From DASSFG01 sp035547915 (GTDB lineage: Bacteria > Planctomycetota > Planctomycetia > Pirellulales > JAICIG01): DNA of 64,000 nt. The stretch is taken from the NCBI GenBank assembly GCA_035547915.1, contig DASZTS010000090.1, positions 1 through 64,000 on the forward strand, given 5' to 3'. Shown here piece after piece: positions 46,422 through 55,838 of this stretch (position 1 is its first letter; the number at the start of each line of letters is the position of its first letter). A program made the position numbers and the translations under genes. The notes below the pieces were generated by a model. It was given only the letters and a program-made list of their open reading frames with translations. It searched no databases and was not told the origin of the DNA.

Positions 46422-46786
46422 AGGTTGAGATGGTGGACGCGGCCGGTGGATCGCAGCCCGACCGATCGCCGGGCGACGAACCGGACGCGCGAACACGGCC
46501 GCCGGCAGCCGATGACCGGATGCGCGATCCCTACGTCGGAGGTGATCCGGCTGCGCAACGATTCTCGATGTGGGGTTTGCTCGGAGTCGTCACCGGGGCA
46601 TCGCTGGTGTTGGCGGTCGGCACCTATTTTCCGAAGCCAATCTTTGCCGGTGCGGTGGGGCTCGCCACGCTGATCACGATGGTGGCCCTGTCGGCCATGA
46701 GGGAGCCGCCCGCGGTGTTCCAACTCGCTTGGTGGACGCTCCTGCTCATCTACTTGATGGCCATCGGCTCGGCCGTTCTCGGCTGA
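46418..46786 (+). CDS. Small membrane protein coupled to the hemerythrin-like gene
   Basis: A 122-aa protein: a charged N-terminal half without known domains, then two or three hydrophobic segments (FSMWGLLGVVTGASLVLAVG, FAGAVGLATLITMVALSAM, WWTLLLIYLMAIGSAVLG). The ATG lies inside the stop region of the upstream gene (ATGA overlap). No family is recognised. The arrangement suggests a membrane partner for the di-iron protein. Confidence 0.7.
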   Translation: MKVEMVDAAGGSQPDRSPGDEPDARTRPPAADDRMRDPYVGGDPAAQRFSMWGLLGVVTGASLVLAVGTYFPKPIFAGAVGLATLITMVALSAMREPPAVFQLAWWTLLLIYLMAIGSAVLG

Positions 46787-47017
46787 GAAGGCCGCTGCGT
46801 CGTTCGGCGGGCCGCCAGCGATGTGCCGTTGGGGGAAGAGATTATCCCGATCCACGGCATCGAGCTGACGTTCCGCGACGCCAGTTTCAAATCGTTCCAC
46901 ATCGAGCCGGACGGCAAGCAAGTTCAGCCACGGAGCGTCGGCGAGCAGACGACGATCACATTGCCTGCCTTGGAGATCCATCAGATGCTCGTCGCCGAGT
47001 ACAAGAAGCCCGAGTAG
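46787..47017 (+). pseudogene. Orphan C-terminal fragment, possibly of a glycoside hydrolase
   Basis: An open frame that continues without a break from the stop of the previous gene (in the same frame) and ends at 47017. It contains EIIPIHGIELTFRDASFKSF, HIEPDGKQVQ and TTITLPALEIHQMLVAEY. The ending (beta strand, LPxLxIHxMLV) is typical of C-terminal beta-sandwich tails of secreted glycosidases. There is no proper start apart from GTG 46823, and no enzyme domain. A 3' remnant is the simplest reading. Confidence 0.4.
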
Positions 47018-47092
47018 CCCGTGGCCGGTGCGACTCAGCGGTTATCGGCCGATGGGTTTTGCAGCCGCCTCGAAATGTTACGATGGAGGCGC

Positions 47093-47662
47093 ATGATCCT
47101 GGAAGGCATCGTTACCACTCTGGGCGCCGACGGCAGCGTGAATATTGCGCCGATGGGCCCGCGCGTCGATGCCGCGATGCGCCACATCGTATTGCGGCCG
47201 TTCCAGACATCGACCACGTATCGGAACTTGAAGCGCCTGGGCGAAGGGGTGCTGCACGTCACGGACGACGTCGAGTTGTTGGCCCGGGCCGCGATCGGAC
47301 GCATCGAGACGTTGCCCGCGCTGACGGCGGCCGAAGGAGTATCGGGGCAGCGGCTCGTCGACACGTGCCGGTGGTATTCGTTCCGCGTCGGCCGCATCGA
47401 CGATCGCGACGAACGAACGAGCATCGAAGCCGACGTAGTGGCCACCGGCCGTGTGCGTGATTTTTTCGGATTCAACCGGGCCAAGCATGCCGTCGTAGAG
47501 GGGGCCATCCTGGCGACGCGCGTGCATCTGATCCCCGCGCAGGAGATCGCCGCCGAATTCGACCGCCTGAGAATCCTGATCGAAAAGACGGGCGGGGAGC
47601 AGGAGCACCGCGCCTTCGATTTGTTGTCGCACTACGTGACCGACCACGGTCGGGGAGCGTGA
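47093..47662 (+). CDS. DUF447 family protein, linked to tetrahydromethanopterin biosynthesis
   Basis: A 189-aa protein of the DUF447 family: MILEGIVTTLGADGSVNIAP, MGPRVDAAMRHIVLRPFQTSTTYRNLK, LLARAAIGRIETLPAL and VVEGAILATRVHLIP. Members occur in methanogens and in bacteria that use tetrahydromethanopterin and have a flavin-reductase-like fold. The reaction is not established. The ATG at 47093 has GGAGG 4 bases upstream and starts the conserved region. It is 1 base from the beta-RFAP synthase gene. Confidence 0.82.
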   Translation: MILEGIVTTLGADGSVNIAPMGPRVDAAMRHIVLRPFQTSTTYRNLKRLGEGVLHVTDDVELLARAAIGRIETLPALTAAEGVSGQRLVDTCRWYSFRVGRIDDRDERTSIEADVVATGRVRDFFGFNRAKHAVVEGAILATRVHLIPAQEIAAEFDRLRILIEKTGGEQEHRAFDLLSHYVTDHGRGA

Positions 47663-47663
47663 C

Positions 47664-48662
47664 ATGACCGGGCGCGTTGTTCGTGTCACCGCCGGCAGCC
47701 GGTTGCACTTCGGCATGTTGTCGTTCGGCCAACCCGGACGCAGGCAGTTCGGCGGTGCCGGAGCGATGATCTCGGCGCCGGCCCTCGTGCTGGCGATCCG
47801 CGAGAGCGACCGATTTCAAGTCGCCGGTTCGCTCGCCGATCGCGTCGAAGAGTTCGTCAGCCAGATCGCCTGCCGCGCGTCCTGGTGGAAGAACGGGATG
47901 CAGTTCCGCATCGACGTCGAACAGTCCCCGGCGCTGCACGCCGGCCTGGGATGCGGCACGCAATTGGGGATGGCTCTCGCACACGGCCTGGCCGCTTGGT
48001 TTCAAGCGACTCCCCAACCAGCCGAAAAACTCGCGGCGGCGGTGGGACGCGGCAAGCGTTCGGCCGTCGGTCTCTACGGCGCGAGCCTGGGCGGACTGAT
48101 CGTCGAAGGCGGCAAATTGAACGACGACGAAATCTCGCCACTCGTCGGTCGCACGGCCTTGCCCGAAGAATGGCGGTTCGTGTTGATGATTCCGGCCGTC
48201 GCAGCCGGGCTGTCGGGCGACACCGAACAGGCGGCTTTCGATCGGCTGCCGCCCGTGCCGCTCGAGACCACTGCCGCGCTATTCCGAGAGCTCGTTTGCG
48301 AACTGGTTCCGGCCGCGGCACAAGGCAACTTCGAACGCTTTGGCGAATCGTTGTACCGATACGGCCAATTGGCCGGCGAATGTTTTGCGGCCCAACAAGG
48401 TGGTATTTATGCCAGCCCCGCGATCGAACGGCTCGTGGCGCGTTGTCGCGACCTGGGCGTGTGGGGCGTCGGACAGTCGTCCTGGGGGCCGACCGTGTTC
48501 GCTCTTTGCCGACAACAAGCCGACGCCCAACGACTCGTCGATTCGCTCGCGTCCGCCGGCGAGTTGAACCAGGCCGGCATTACGATCGCCGCACCCGATA
48601 ACCGGGGCATCCGTGTCGAGCTGCTCGACGGTTCGTCTATTGTGCAGCCGAAGCCAGCTTGA
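47664..48662 (+). CDS. Beta-ribofuranosylaminobenzene 5'-phosphate synthase (beta-RFAP synthase)
   Basis: A 332-aa GHMP-superfamily protein. It starts VRVTAGSRLHFGMLSFGQPG, has SPALHAGLGCGTQLGMALAH (a GHMP phosphate-loop-like motif), GRGKRSAVGLYGASLGGLIVEGG, and VWGVGQSSWGPTVFALC. These are characteristic of beta-RFAP synthase, which condenses p-aminobenzoate with phosphoribosyl pyrophosphate, releasing CO2, as the first committed step of tetrahydromethanopterin synthesis. With DUF447 it forms a two-gene unit, so the organism probably carries the H4MPT-linked C1 pathway. Its 3' end overlaps the convergent gene by 26 bases. Confidence 0.9.
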   Translation: MTGRVVRVTAGSRLHFGMLSFGQPGRRQFGGAGAMISAPALVLAIRESDRFQVAGSLADRVEEFVSQIACRASWWKNGMQFRIDVEQSPALHAGLGCGTQLGMALAHGLAAWFQATPQPAEKLAAAVGRGKRSAVGLYGASLGGLIVEGGKLNDDEISPLVGRTALPEEWRFVLMIPAVAAGLSGDTEQAAFDRLPPVPLETTAALFRELVCELVPAAAQGNFERFGESLYRYGQLAGECFAAQQGGIYASPAIERLVARCRDLGVWGVGQSSWGPTVFALCRQQADAQRLVDSLASAGELNQAGITIAAPDNRGIRVELLDGSSIVQPKPA

Positions 48663-50256
48663 GGTGCAAGCCGCCCCAGACCACTTGGGGAAGATCGCCC
48701 ACATAGCCGACCAGATTCTCGGCCGGACTATCGACGATGCTTCCGAATACGGCCAGATGATCGCGCCTGGCCACGGGCGGTTCGGGCGGCTGTCGACTGA
48801 TGATAGTCACCGGTTTTCCGCTGCCGAAGAGCAGGAGTTGCACGGCAAATAACTCGCCCTCCTGCCGGGCTTGTTGCACCGCCCCGGCGACGATGATGCC
48901 GTTCGTGAGCCGGCCGCCGTCGTCGAGCCGCGTTCCGGCCAGGCGTCCGACGATCTCACTCTTGTCTCGCTGACTGGCAATGGCCAACAAGATGGTTTCC
49001 GCTCCGTCTCGCAAACGTTCGCGGCCCGGGTCATCGGCCGCCAACTGAACGAAAGTGACCGCTTCTCCCAGGCCGCAAAGCTGCTCGAAGGTCGACGCGG
49101 TGAGGTTCAGCACGGGCTTGCCACGGCAATAGGCGCACGGACGCGCCGTGCCACCTTTTTCGAAACGGTCATCCGTACCGTCGCCGGCGGCATTGAACGA
49201 TGCTAGATGCACGGCGCCCGGCGATTGGCAGCGTGGGCACCGCAGGCCGTGCTCGACCTGATCGAGCGCCTCCGCCAGTTCGGCGGCCGAACGGAGCTTG
49301 AATCCGCGCGGACCGCGATACGCGTCGGGAAGTGGCTTGGGTCCCACCTGAGCAAGTTCCGCGCTCGGCCATTGGGCTTCGGCCGGTGTCTGCCCGAAGT
49401 CTTGGTGGGCAGCCTGCTCTGTGTCGGCGAGTGGGTTGCCGGGGCTGTCAGGCATCGTCGGCGGCGGGGGGAAGTCGTCGCGTTTCTTGGCGACGTCGGC
49501 GGCGGCGGAATCTAGCGTGTCTGATAGCTTCGCGAAGGGGACAGCATCGGTGACCGTGTTGTGCCTGCGTCCTGGCACGAGCCAGCGCGGTAACTTGCCA
49601 CGCAGTTCCAGAAAATCGGCCCGTGGTCCGCCAACCCACATCAAGACGTAGTAGCCGATCGCCAGACCGGCGATACCGCCCAAGGCCATGCCGACCAACT
49701 GACCGAGCGCCCCGAAGGGGCTCGACTGCTTCCTCGTCTGATGCGCGACACGCATACCCGCGACCTGACGTCCGAACGCCTCGGTCTCGTTGTCCGGCCC
49801 GTCGTCGGCACGGTCCGACCGATCATCCGATTCGTCAACATCCTCGACGATCTCGTCGTGTTCGTAGGCGTCGGTCGGCGACGATGAATCTTCGTTCGCC
49901 TGGTCACGGAACGACGACTCACGCTGAGCCGAGTCCGCTGGTTTGTCGATCGTCGGCGAGTCGCCCGGGGCGGGTCTGCCAGAAGACCAAGACGGCACGT
50001 AACCGACCGGCACCACGGGCTCGTCGGTCGGCGAAGGCGGGAGTGCGCGCTCGCCGGGGTGTTCCGCCGAGTCGCTCGGAAGTTCCCCGGCTTCTACGAT
50101 AATGGCCGCCGGAGGAAAACTGACGGAATCGGCCAGCGCGTCGTCTGCGGGAAACCGGGCGTCGCATAAGGGGCAGCGCAGCGGCTGCCGGCGGTCGGTC
50201 AGATCGGGAATGGTTAGGTCGCGATGGCAGACTGGGCACGACGAAATGCTGGGCAT
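48637..50256 (-). CDS. Zinc-ribbon membrane protein of unknown function
   Basis: A 539-aa protein. The N-terminal zinc ribbon is CPVCHRDL...RCPLCDARF (about 7-34), followed by an acidic, disordered region (about 60-165). One glycine-rich membrane helix (about 183-206, LGQLVGMALGGIAGLAIGYYVLMWV) precedes a C-terminal part with a second ribbon (CPRCQSPGAVHL...RPCAYCRGKPVL, about 336-380). The final domain is alpha/beta-like and ends VGDLPQVVWGGLHLKL. Resemblance to the gene at 2479-3555 is only in layout. It converges on beta-RFAP synthase. Confidence 0.75.
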   Translation of the reverse strand: MPSISSCPVCHRDLTIPDLTDRRQPLRCPLCDARFPADDALADSVSFPPAAIIVEAGELPSDSAEHPGERALPPSPTDEPVVPVGYVPSWSSGRPAPGDSPTIDKPADSAQRESSFRDQANEDSSSPTDAYEHDEIVEDVDESDDRSDRADDGPDNETEAFGRQVAGMRVAHQTRKQSSPFGALGQLVGMALGGIAGLAIGYYVLMWVGGPRADFLELRGKLPRWLVPGRRHNTVTDAVPFAKLSDTLDSAAADVAKKRDDFPPPPTMPDSPGNPLADTEQAAHQDFGQTPAEAQWPSAELAQVGPKPLPDAYRGPRGFKLRSAAELAEALDQVEHGLRCPRCQSPGAVHLASFNAAGDGTDDRFEKGGTARPCAYCRGKPVLNLTASTFEQLCGLGEAVTFVQLAADDPGRERLRDGAETILLAIASQRDKSEIVGRLAGTRLDDGGRLTNGIIVAGAVQQARQEGELFAVQLLLFGSGKPVTIISRQPPEPPVARRDHLAVFGSIVDSPAENLVGYVGDLPQVVWGGLHLKLASAAQ

Positions 50257-50370
50257 CGAGCCCTCCGGCGATGACGGGCGCCGTCTACTGTATCACCGCC
50301 CTCGGATTGCTCCTAGGCAGATTGCCGGGTTGCGACGAGGCTAGCTGGGCAGAATAGGAGCCGTTGCCGC

Positions 50371-51060
50371 TCAGGTTCGCAAGGCTTCCAACTCGGCCAA
50401 GCGAGCGAAAATCGCCTCGTCGCCGGGGATCTCGCCGTTCTGGCGGCGGCTGACGAATTCCTCTTCGAATTCCACCAGCGTGTCACGAATCGACAGTGCC
50501 ACCGTCGGTGCAAGTCGATCGACGAACAGCACGCCGTCGAGATGATCGGTCTCGTGCTGCACCACCCGGGCGAACAGGTCGTCCAGGTCGAACATGACTT
50601 CTTGCCCGGCCAGATTGTAGGCGTTGATCCGGATTCGGTCGGGCCGCCGGACGGGTGCGAACAGTCCGGGCAGGCTGAGACAACCCTCCTCTTGTTCTTC
50701 GCCCCCCTTCGGCTGGCTGAGCACCGGGTTGATGAAGACATGCTCTTCATCCTTGATCGCCGGGTCGCCCGACAGGTTGACGACGAACAGGCGGTAAGGG
50801 AGATCGACCTGGTTGGCGGCCAATCCCACCCCGCGATGCTCTTTCGCGTACATCAGATCGAACATCTCGCGGACGAGCTTGTGCAGATCGGCGTCGACCC
50901 GCTTGAGCGGCTTGGAAGGTCGACGCAGGGTCGGATGCGGATAATTGATGATACGCAGCAAAGATCGACTTTCGGATGAAGGGACCGGGGTGCCCACATT
51001 ATACGGCACGATCGTTTCTTTCAATTCGCCGCCACGCACTCGCGTTGACCTTGGTTCCAT
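50371..51060 (-). CDS. def: Peptide deformylase
   Basis: A 229-aa metalloprotease that removes the N-formyl group from new polypeptides. The three motifs are present: GVGLAANQV (77-85), EEGCLSLPG (124-132, Cys127 metal ligand) and QHETDHLDG (168-176, His169 and His173 ligands, Glu170 catalyst). The usual enzyme starts at LLRIINYPHP; here about 33 extra residues precede it. The start may be the ATG at 51060 or an internal TTG near residue 34, for which no ribosome-binding site is seen. Confidence 0.96.
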   Translation of the reverse strand: MEPRSTRVRGGELKETIVPYNVGTPVPSSESRSLLRIINYPHPTLRRPSKPLKRVDADLHKLVREMFDLMYAKEHRGVGLAANQVDLPYRLFVVNLSGDPAIKDEEHVFINPVLSQPKGGEEQEEGCLSLPGLFAPVRRPDRIRINAYNLAGQEVMFDLDDLFARVVQHETDHLDGVLFVDRLAPTVALSIRDTLVEFEEEFVSRRQNGEIPGDEAIFARLAELEALRT

Positions 51061-51126
51061 TCCGACCTAAAATTTAGTCTACATCTCAGCTCGCAATCCC
51101 TTTCCTGCCTTTGACTTGTGTGTGCG

Positions 51127-52182
51127 ATGCCGCTTCAATCCGCCGCCGGTGTGCCGATGGCCGATCCGGCCGATCGCCGCTGGCATTGGCAGATTTCGAT
51201 GCCGGCTTGGTTGGCGTCGCTGGTGCTCCACGCGCTGCTCGTCATCCTGTTGGGCTATGTGGCGGGTCAGCAGTTACACGGCACGGGCGCCCCGCACGAA
51301 GCCGTGCTCATCGCCAGCTACGCTAGTGACGTAGCACAGGAAGATTACTACGACGACGAGCAGGCCGCCGAAGTGGTCGGCGAGGCGGAACCGAATCCGT
51401 CGGATGCGGACGATGCCGGGCAAAGCGATATGCAGGCGGCGCAGAGCGGCTTGGCGGCGATCGCGGACGGTCCGCCGCCCGTAGACGTTGCGTCGGAGTT
51501 GCCCAGCACCGAATTGGCCGCGGCGAATGCCGGCGAAGCCATGGCCGGTGCCGCAACCGGTGTCGGCGAACTGCGGGCCGGTCCGCGCCGCCCGGCAGCC
51601 ATCCACGGTAAATGGGCCAAGACGCACGTTTATGGGCTTCCCGGCGAGGGAAATGCCTTTGTGTACGTGTTCGATCGCTCTTCGAGCATGGGCATCGGTG
51701 CCAACAGTCTGCTCGCCTCGGCCAAGCGCGAACTGCTGGCCAGTCTCGACGACCTGGGCGAGGAGAACCGCTTCCAGATCATCTTCTACAACCAAGAGCC
51801 GACGATGATGGACCTCGGCCGCAGCTTCGGCGGCATGGTGTTCGCCGATCAGCGCGTCAAAGAGTTGGCGCGGCGGTTCGTCGATGGCATTTCCGCCAGC
51901 GGGTCGACGGAGCATTATGCGGCGTTCACCAAGGCGTTGCGGCTGGCACCCGATGTGATCTTCTTTCTCACCGATGCCGATGAGCCCGAACTGCACGACG
52001 GCAAGATAGCCCAGCTACGCAACCTGAACGGCGGGCGGACCACGATCAACACCATCGAATTCGGCGAAGGGCCGCAACCGCGGCGCGAGAATTTTCTGGC
52101 CCGCATCGCCCGCGAGAACGGCGGCAAGTATGTCTACATCGACATCCGCCGTGGAGCGTGGGGCGCGGCCGGCGCGCAGTAA
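51127..52182 (+). CDS. Membrane-anchored von Willebrand factor A domain protein
   Basis: A 351-aa protein. A membrane helix (about residues 26-47, WLASLVLHALLVILLGYVAG) with a short cytoplasmic N-terminus is followed by an acidic Ala-rich linker. The VWA domain starts near residue 176 (NAFVYVFDRSSSMGIG) with an intact MIDAS DxSxS (DRSSS, 183-187) and continues ENRFQIIFYN, then FFLTDADEPEL. The layout resembles TolR-like N-terminus plus VWA proteins of planctomycetes. It is 6-60 bases upstream of the large TPR gene, depending on the start there, and likely cotranscribed. Confidence 0.85.
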   Translation: MPLQSAAGVPMADPADRRWHWQISMPAWLASLVLHALLVILLGYVAGQQLHGTGAPHEAVLIASYASDVAQEDYYDDEQAAEVVGEAEPNPSDADDAGQSDMQAAQSGLAAIADGPPPVDVASELPSTELAAANAGEAMAGAATGVGELRAGPRRPAAIHGKWAKTHVYGLPGEGNAFVYVFDRSSSMGIGANSLLASAKRELLASLDDLGEENRFQIIFYNQEPTMMDLGRSFGGMVFADQRVKELARRFVDGISASGSTEHYAAFTKALRLAPDVIFFLTDADEPELHDGKIAQLRNLNGGRTTINTIEFGEGPQPRRENFLARIARENGGKYVYIDIRRGAWGAAGAQ

Positions 52183-52242
52183 GCAGCCATGAACGCTCAT
52201 TTCATTCTGCACCGGGCGGCTGCGTGCGACGCGCGGAAAGGC

Positions 52243-55200
52243 ATGTACCGCTGGCTGAGACGCCTGGCGGCCGTGCTGCTGGCTTGGTCTCTCGTTGTCA
52301 GCGGCCCAGTGTGGGGCGAAGACGTCGCCATCCTCTCGTCATCGGGCAACCGCCGCGCTCGTTCGAGGGTCAGCGGCGAGGTCGTCGAATACACGGGTCG
52401 ACAGATCGTCGTCCGCACGACCGACGGGCGCGAGATCAAACGACCGGGCCGTCAGGTGGTCGAAATCGAGACCGAATGGCCGATCGGCAAGGAGGAAGGC
52501 GATCGGCTCTTCGAGGCGCAACAGTTCCAGGCCGCCCGCGAGAAATATGGTGCCGCCGCGCGGAAGGAAACGCGCCCTTGGGCACGCCGTGCGATCATGG
52601 CCCGCATCATCGCGTGCTACCGCGAACTGGATCAGTTCGAGTCGGCCGGAAAGCTCTTTCTGGCGATTGTGAACGAGGACGCCGAGTCGCCCTACTTCAA
52701 CGAGATTCCGCTGGCGTGGTTCAATGCCCAGCTCTCCCCTTCCCTCGAGCAGGCAGCCGGCAAATGGCTTGCAGAAAGTAATCCGGTCGCTCAACTGCTC
52801 GGGGCCAGCCACCTCCTTGCCACGAACGAGCGTGAGAAGGCATTCGAGCGCCTGACGCAGCTCGCGAAGGAAAAGGACCATCGCATCGCCGATCTGGCCG
52901 AAGCCCAGACCTGGCGGACCATGGTTTCCACCGCCGACGAAGGGAAGATGGCCACCTGGGAGCAACGTGTCGAACGATTTCCGGACGACCTGCGCGCGGG
53001 TCCCTATTGGATCCTGGGCCGCACCCTGTCCCGACATAACGAACCCGACCGGGCCGCCATCGCCTTTCTACACGTGCCGATCCTCTATCCGCAGGCACAG
53101 GCGCTGGCCGCCGACGCACTGAGTGCGGCCGCTCGGATCCTCGATGCGGATGCCGAGAAGGAGGGCGACTCGACCGCCGCACTGCGACTGCGTCGCGAAC
53201 TGGCTGCCAACTATCCGGCGAGCAACGCGACCAAAGACGCGCAGTCGTCGTTGGGTCGCGCGGAGTTGGCGACCGGCCGCCCAGCCACACTCGACGACGG
53301 CGAGAACGTCGAACAGGCGTTTCTGAACGGATTGCGTGCGCGGCGATTGTTCTCCTTGGCCGAACGACGCTGCCGTCAGCGCCTCGCCGACACCGGCCTG
53401 TCTGAGGCGGCCCGCATTGCAACGGCCATTGAGTTGTCGCGCACCCTGACCGAGCACGCTCTGAACGAGGCACCGGGCGACCGCGATCGACTCTGGTCCG
53501 AAGCGGTCGCCGCGGTTCGCGAAACGGGTGCCCAGCCGCCGATCAAGAGTCCGCGTCGCGTGTTGCTCGACGCCCAAACGGCGATCGTGCATCTCGTCCA
53601 CGGCGAATTGTCTCGCCAGGAAGCGGAGTTGGTGGGAGGCGACGATACGGCGTTCGACACGGCCCGGCAAGAACTGCGCACGGCGGTGGGCTTGTTGCAA
53701 GACACGTCGAAGACGGTAGCCGCGGAACTGCGGCGGGCGATGCCGTCTCGGCGCGCCGATCGAGACGATTCGCTCACGGAAAACGAGGCCGCGTCGCTGG
53801 CGCAGAATCTCGAATATCAGCTCGCCCGGGCGTTCCGCAACCAAGGGCAATCGTATCCGCCCAAGAGTCCCGACCGTACCAACTCGCTACGGCAAGCGGT
53901 CGACCGGTTGCAATCGCTCACGGCCGCCGACCTGGACGAAACGATCGCCTGGCCGGCCCGCATCGACGAGGTCGTTTGCCTGCGCCTCTTGGAGAATCTC
54001 GTAACGGCCGCCGCCAAACTGCAAAAGTTCGCCGAGATGGATCCGCCGCCTCCGATGCTGGCGGCCCTGGAGGCCGAACGCATCCGCCTGTCGCTCGACC
54101 GCAACGACTTGGGTGGAGCGCTGGCGGCCGTGGAAAAGGTGAGAAACGCCGGCCCCGTCGCCACCGCCGATCTCGATTATGCCTGCCTAGAGGTCTTTAC
54201 AGCCGCCTGGCATCGAGCGACCGAGGCCGGGCCGTCGGGCGACGCCGCCCGTTGGCAAGACCGGGCGGGCGAACTGGTCGGCGAGATCGACGAACGTTTT
54301 GGCCGCTATTGGAGCCGGCGGGCCGAGATGCTGTTGGCCGGCAGCGTGACACGTGGTGGCGATACGCAGAACGTGGCCGTTCTCGTCCGCGCCGCCGAAA
54401 GCCTGTTTCGTTCGGGCCAACTCGTGCAGGCCCGTCAAACGTACGATCGCGCGGCGAAGCAGGCGGGAGCCTCGAACCGGGCTGCGGCGTTCGATTACGC
54501 CTTCACGGCGGCGGCCATCGACCAGCGGCTCGGCCACCATAACGACGCGGCGCAGCGTTTCCGCAGCCTGGCTCTGGCCAACGACGCCAACGAGAAGGCG
54601 GGCGATGCTCACGTGCTCGCCATCTACAATCTGGCGCTGGCCGTCAAACAAGACGCCGGCGACGTGTCGTCGCAGGATTATCTCGCACTGCTCGACGAGC
54701 ACCTCAAGCACTGGCCGCACTCCGACACCGCCGACCAGGTAGGCATCTGGAAGGGAGAGCTCTGCGAGCGCGAGCAACGCTGGGCCGACGCCGTCGAGGC
54801 CTACCAGGCCGTGCGGGTAGACGGCTCGCAGGCGAAGGGCGCGGTCGAAGGCGTGGCGCGGTCGTATGAGCGCTGGCTCGGTGCGCTGACCGCGGCGCGT
54901 GAGCCCGTCGGCGAAGTTGCCTCGCAGGCAACGAGGTATTTGGAACGGATCGTGGTGAATTCCCGCGGCGGGTTGCCGGAACGCTGGAGCCAGGTGCAAC
55001 GCGTCGCCGCCACGAGTGCGGCCCGTATCTGGTTGCAGTACGGCGACCTGGATTTCGCCAAAGCCGAACGGATTCTGTCTGCTGCGTTGGCCGACGCATC
55101 CGACGCGCCCGACGAGTGGCGAGCAACGGCCCAAACCCTCGAAGTCTTCGCGGTGGCTGCCCAGGGCAAGCGCGACAAGGCAGCCAAGTTGTTGGGCGAT

Positions 55201-55734
55201 CTAGCGGGAGGCGAGCCCGCGCAGATGATCGTGCTCATCGAAGGGCTGGGAAAGGTTGCCGACCACGCCGCGCCTGCGGTCGCCGGCGAGTTAGCCGACT
55301 TGCAATTAACCGCCCTGCAACGGATCGAGTCGCGGCTCAAAGAGCTCCCAAAGGGCGAACAGCGCAACATTCAGCGGGCGGCGGTTCGCGCGCTGGCCGC
55401 GGCCAAGCGCCACGACGAAGCGATTGCCGCCGCACGCAAGCTAGCCGACTCGTTTCCCCGCGACGGGCAGCTCCAAGAAGAATATGCCCAGTTGCTGCTC
55501 GATTCGCCGGACCGCGAGTCGTGGCAAGCGGCCCTCGCCAAATGGCGCGACATCGGCCAGAAAACCCGACAGGGAAGCGAACGCTGGCTTCGCTCCATCT
55601 ATTGCCAGTCGCTGGCACTGGTTCGGCTGGGCGAAAAGCAACAGGCGGAGCGCTTGATCAAGCTGGCCGAGGCCATCGTGCCCGAACTGGGCGGCCCCGA
55701 GATGAAGGCCAAATTCCGCGCGCTCGCGAGATGA
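52243..55734 (+). CDS. Large exported TPR-repeat protein
   Basis: A 1163-aa protein. The signal sequence (MYRWLRRLAAVLLAWSLVVS, then GPVWGED) is why the ATG at 52243 is preferred to one 54 bases upstream. An SH3-like or similar small beta region (VSGEVVEYTGRQIVVRTTDGREIKRPG in parts) follows. Helical repeats of TPR type run through to the end (EGDRLFEAQQFQAAREKYGAAARKE, then ARRAIMARIIACYRELDQFE, and ending AERLIKLAEAIVPELGG). It is likely periplasmic and may act with the VWA protein before it. No enzyme motif is seen. Confidence 0.8.
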   Translation: MYRWLRRLAAVLLAWSLVVSGPVWGEDVAILSSSGNRRARSRVSGEVVEYTGRQIVVRTTDGREIKRPGRQVVEIETEWPIGKEEGDRLFEAQQFQAAREKYGAAARKETRPWARRAIMARIIACYRELDQFESAGKLFLAIVNEDAESPYFNEIPLAWFNAQLSPSLEQAAGKWLAESNPVAQLLGASHLLATNEREKAFERLTQLAKEKDHRIADLAEAQTWRTMVSTADEGKMATWEQRVERFPDDLRAGPYWILGRTLSRHNEPDRAAIAFLHVPILYPQAQALAADALSAAARILDADAEKEGDSTAALRLRRELAANYPASNATKDAQSSLGRAELATGRPATLDDGENVEQAFLNGLRARRLFSLAERRCRQRLADTGLSEAARIATAIELSRTLTEHALNEAPGDRDRLWSEAVAAVRETGAQPPIKSPRRVLLDAQTAIVHLVHGELSRQEAELVGGDDTAFDTARQELRTAVGLLQDTSKTVAAELRRAMPSRRADRDDSLTENEAASLAQNLEYQLARAFRNQGQSYPPKSPDRTNSLRQAVDRLQSLTAADLDETIAWPARIDEVVCLRLLENLVTAAAKLQKFAEMDPPPPMLAALEAERIRLSLDRNDLGGALAAVEKVRNAGPVATADLDYACLEVFTAAWHRATEAGPSGDAARWQDRAGELVGEIDERFGRYWSRRAEMLLAGSVTRGGDTQNVAVLVRAAESLFRSGQLVQARQTYDRAAKQAGASNRAAAFDYAFTAAAIDQRLGHHNDAAQRFRSLALANDANEKAGDAHVLAIYNLALAVKQDAGDVSSQDYLALLDEHLKHWPHSDTADQVGIWKGELCEREQRWADAVEAYQAVRVDGSQAKGAVEGVARSYERWLGALTAAREPVGEVASQATRYLERIVVNSRGGLPERWSQVQRVAATSAARIWLQYGDLDFAKAERILSAALADASDAPDEWRATAQTLEVFAVAAQGKRDKAAKLLGDLAGGEPAQMIVLIEGLGKVADHAAPAVAGELADLQLTALQRIESRLKELPKGEQRNIQRAAVRALAAAKRHDEAIAAARKLADSFPRDGQLQEEYAQLLLDSPDRESWQAALAKWRDIGQKTRQGSERWLRSIYCQSLALVRLGEKQQAERLIKLAEAIVPELGGPEMKAKFRALAR

Positions 55735-55838
55735 CAAGAATCTCGGGTAGTGTCCCAACACCTGCGTTGCTGAGCGACGGTCAAACGTAAACCGGCGGGA
55801 TTAGTCGGTTTCGTGGAAGTGCTCGGGAAGTGGGCAGG

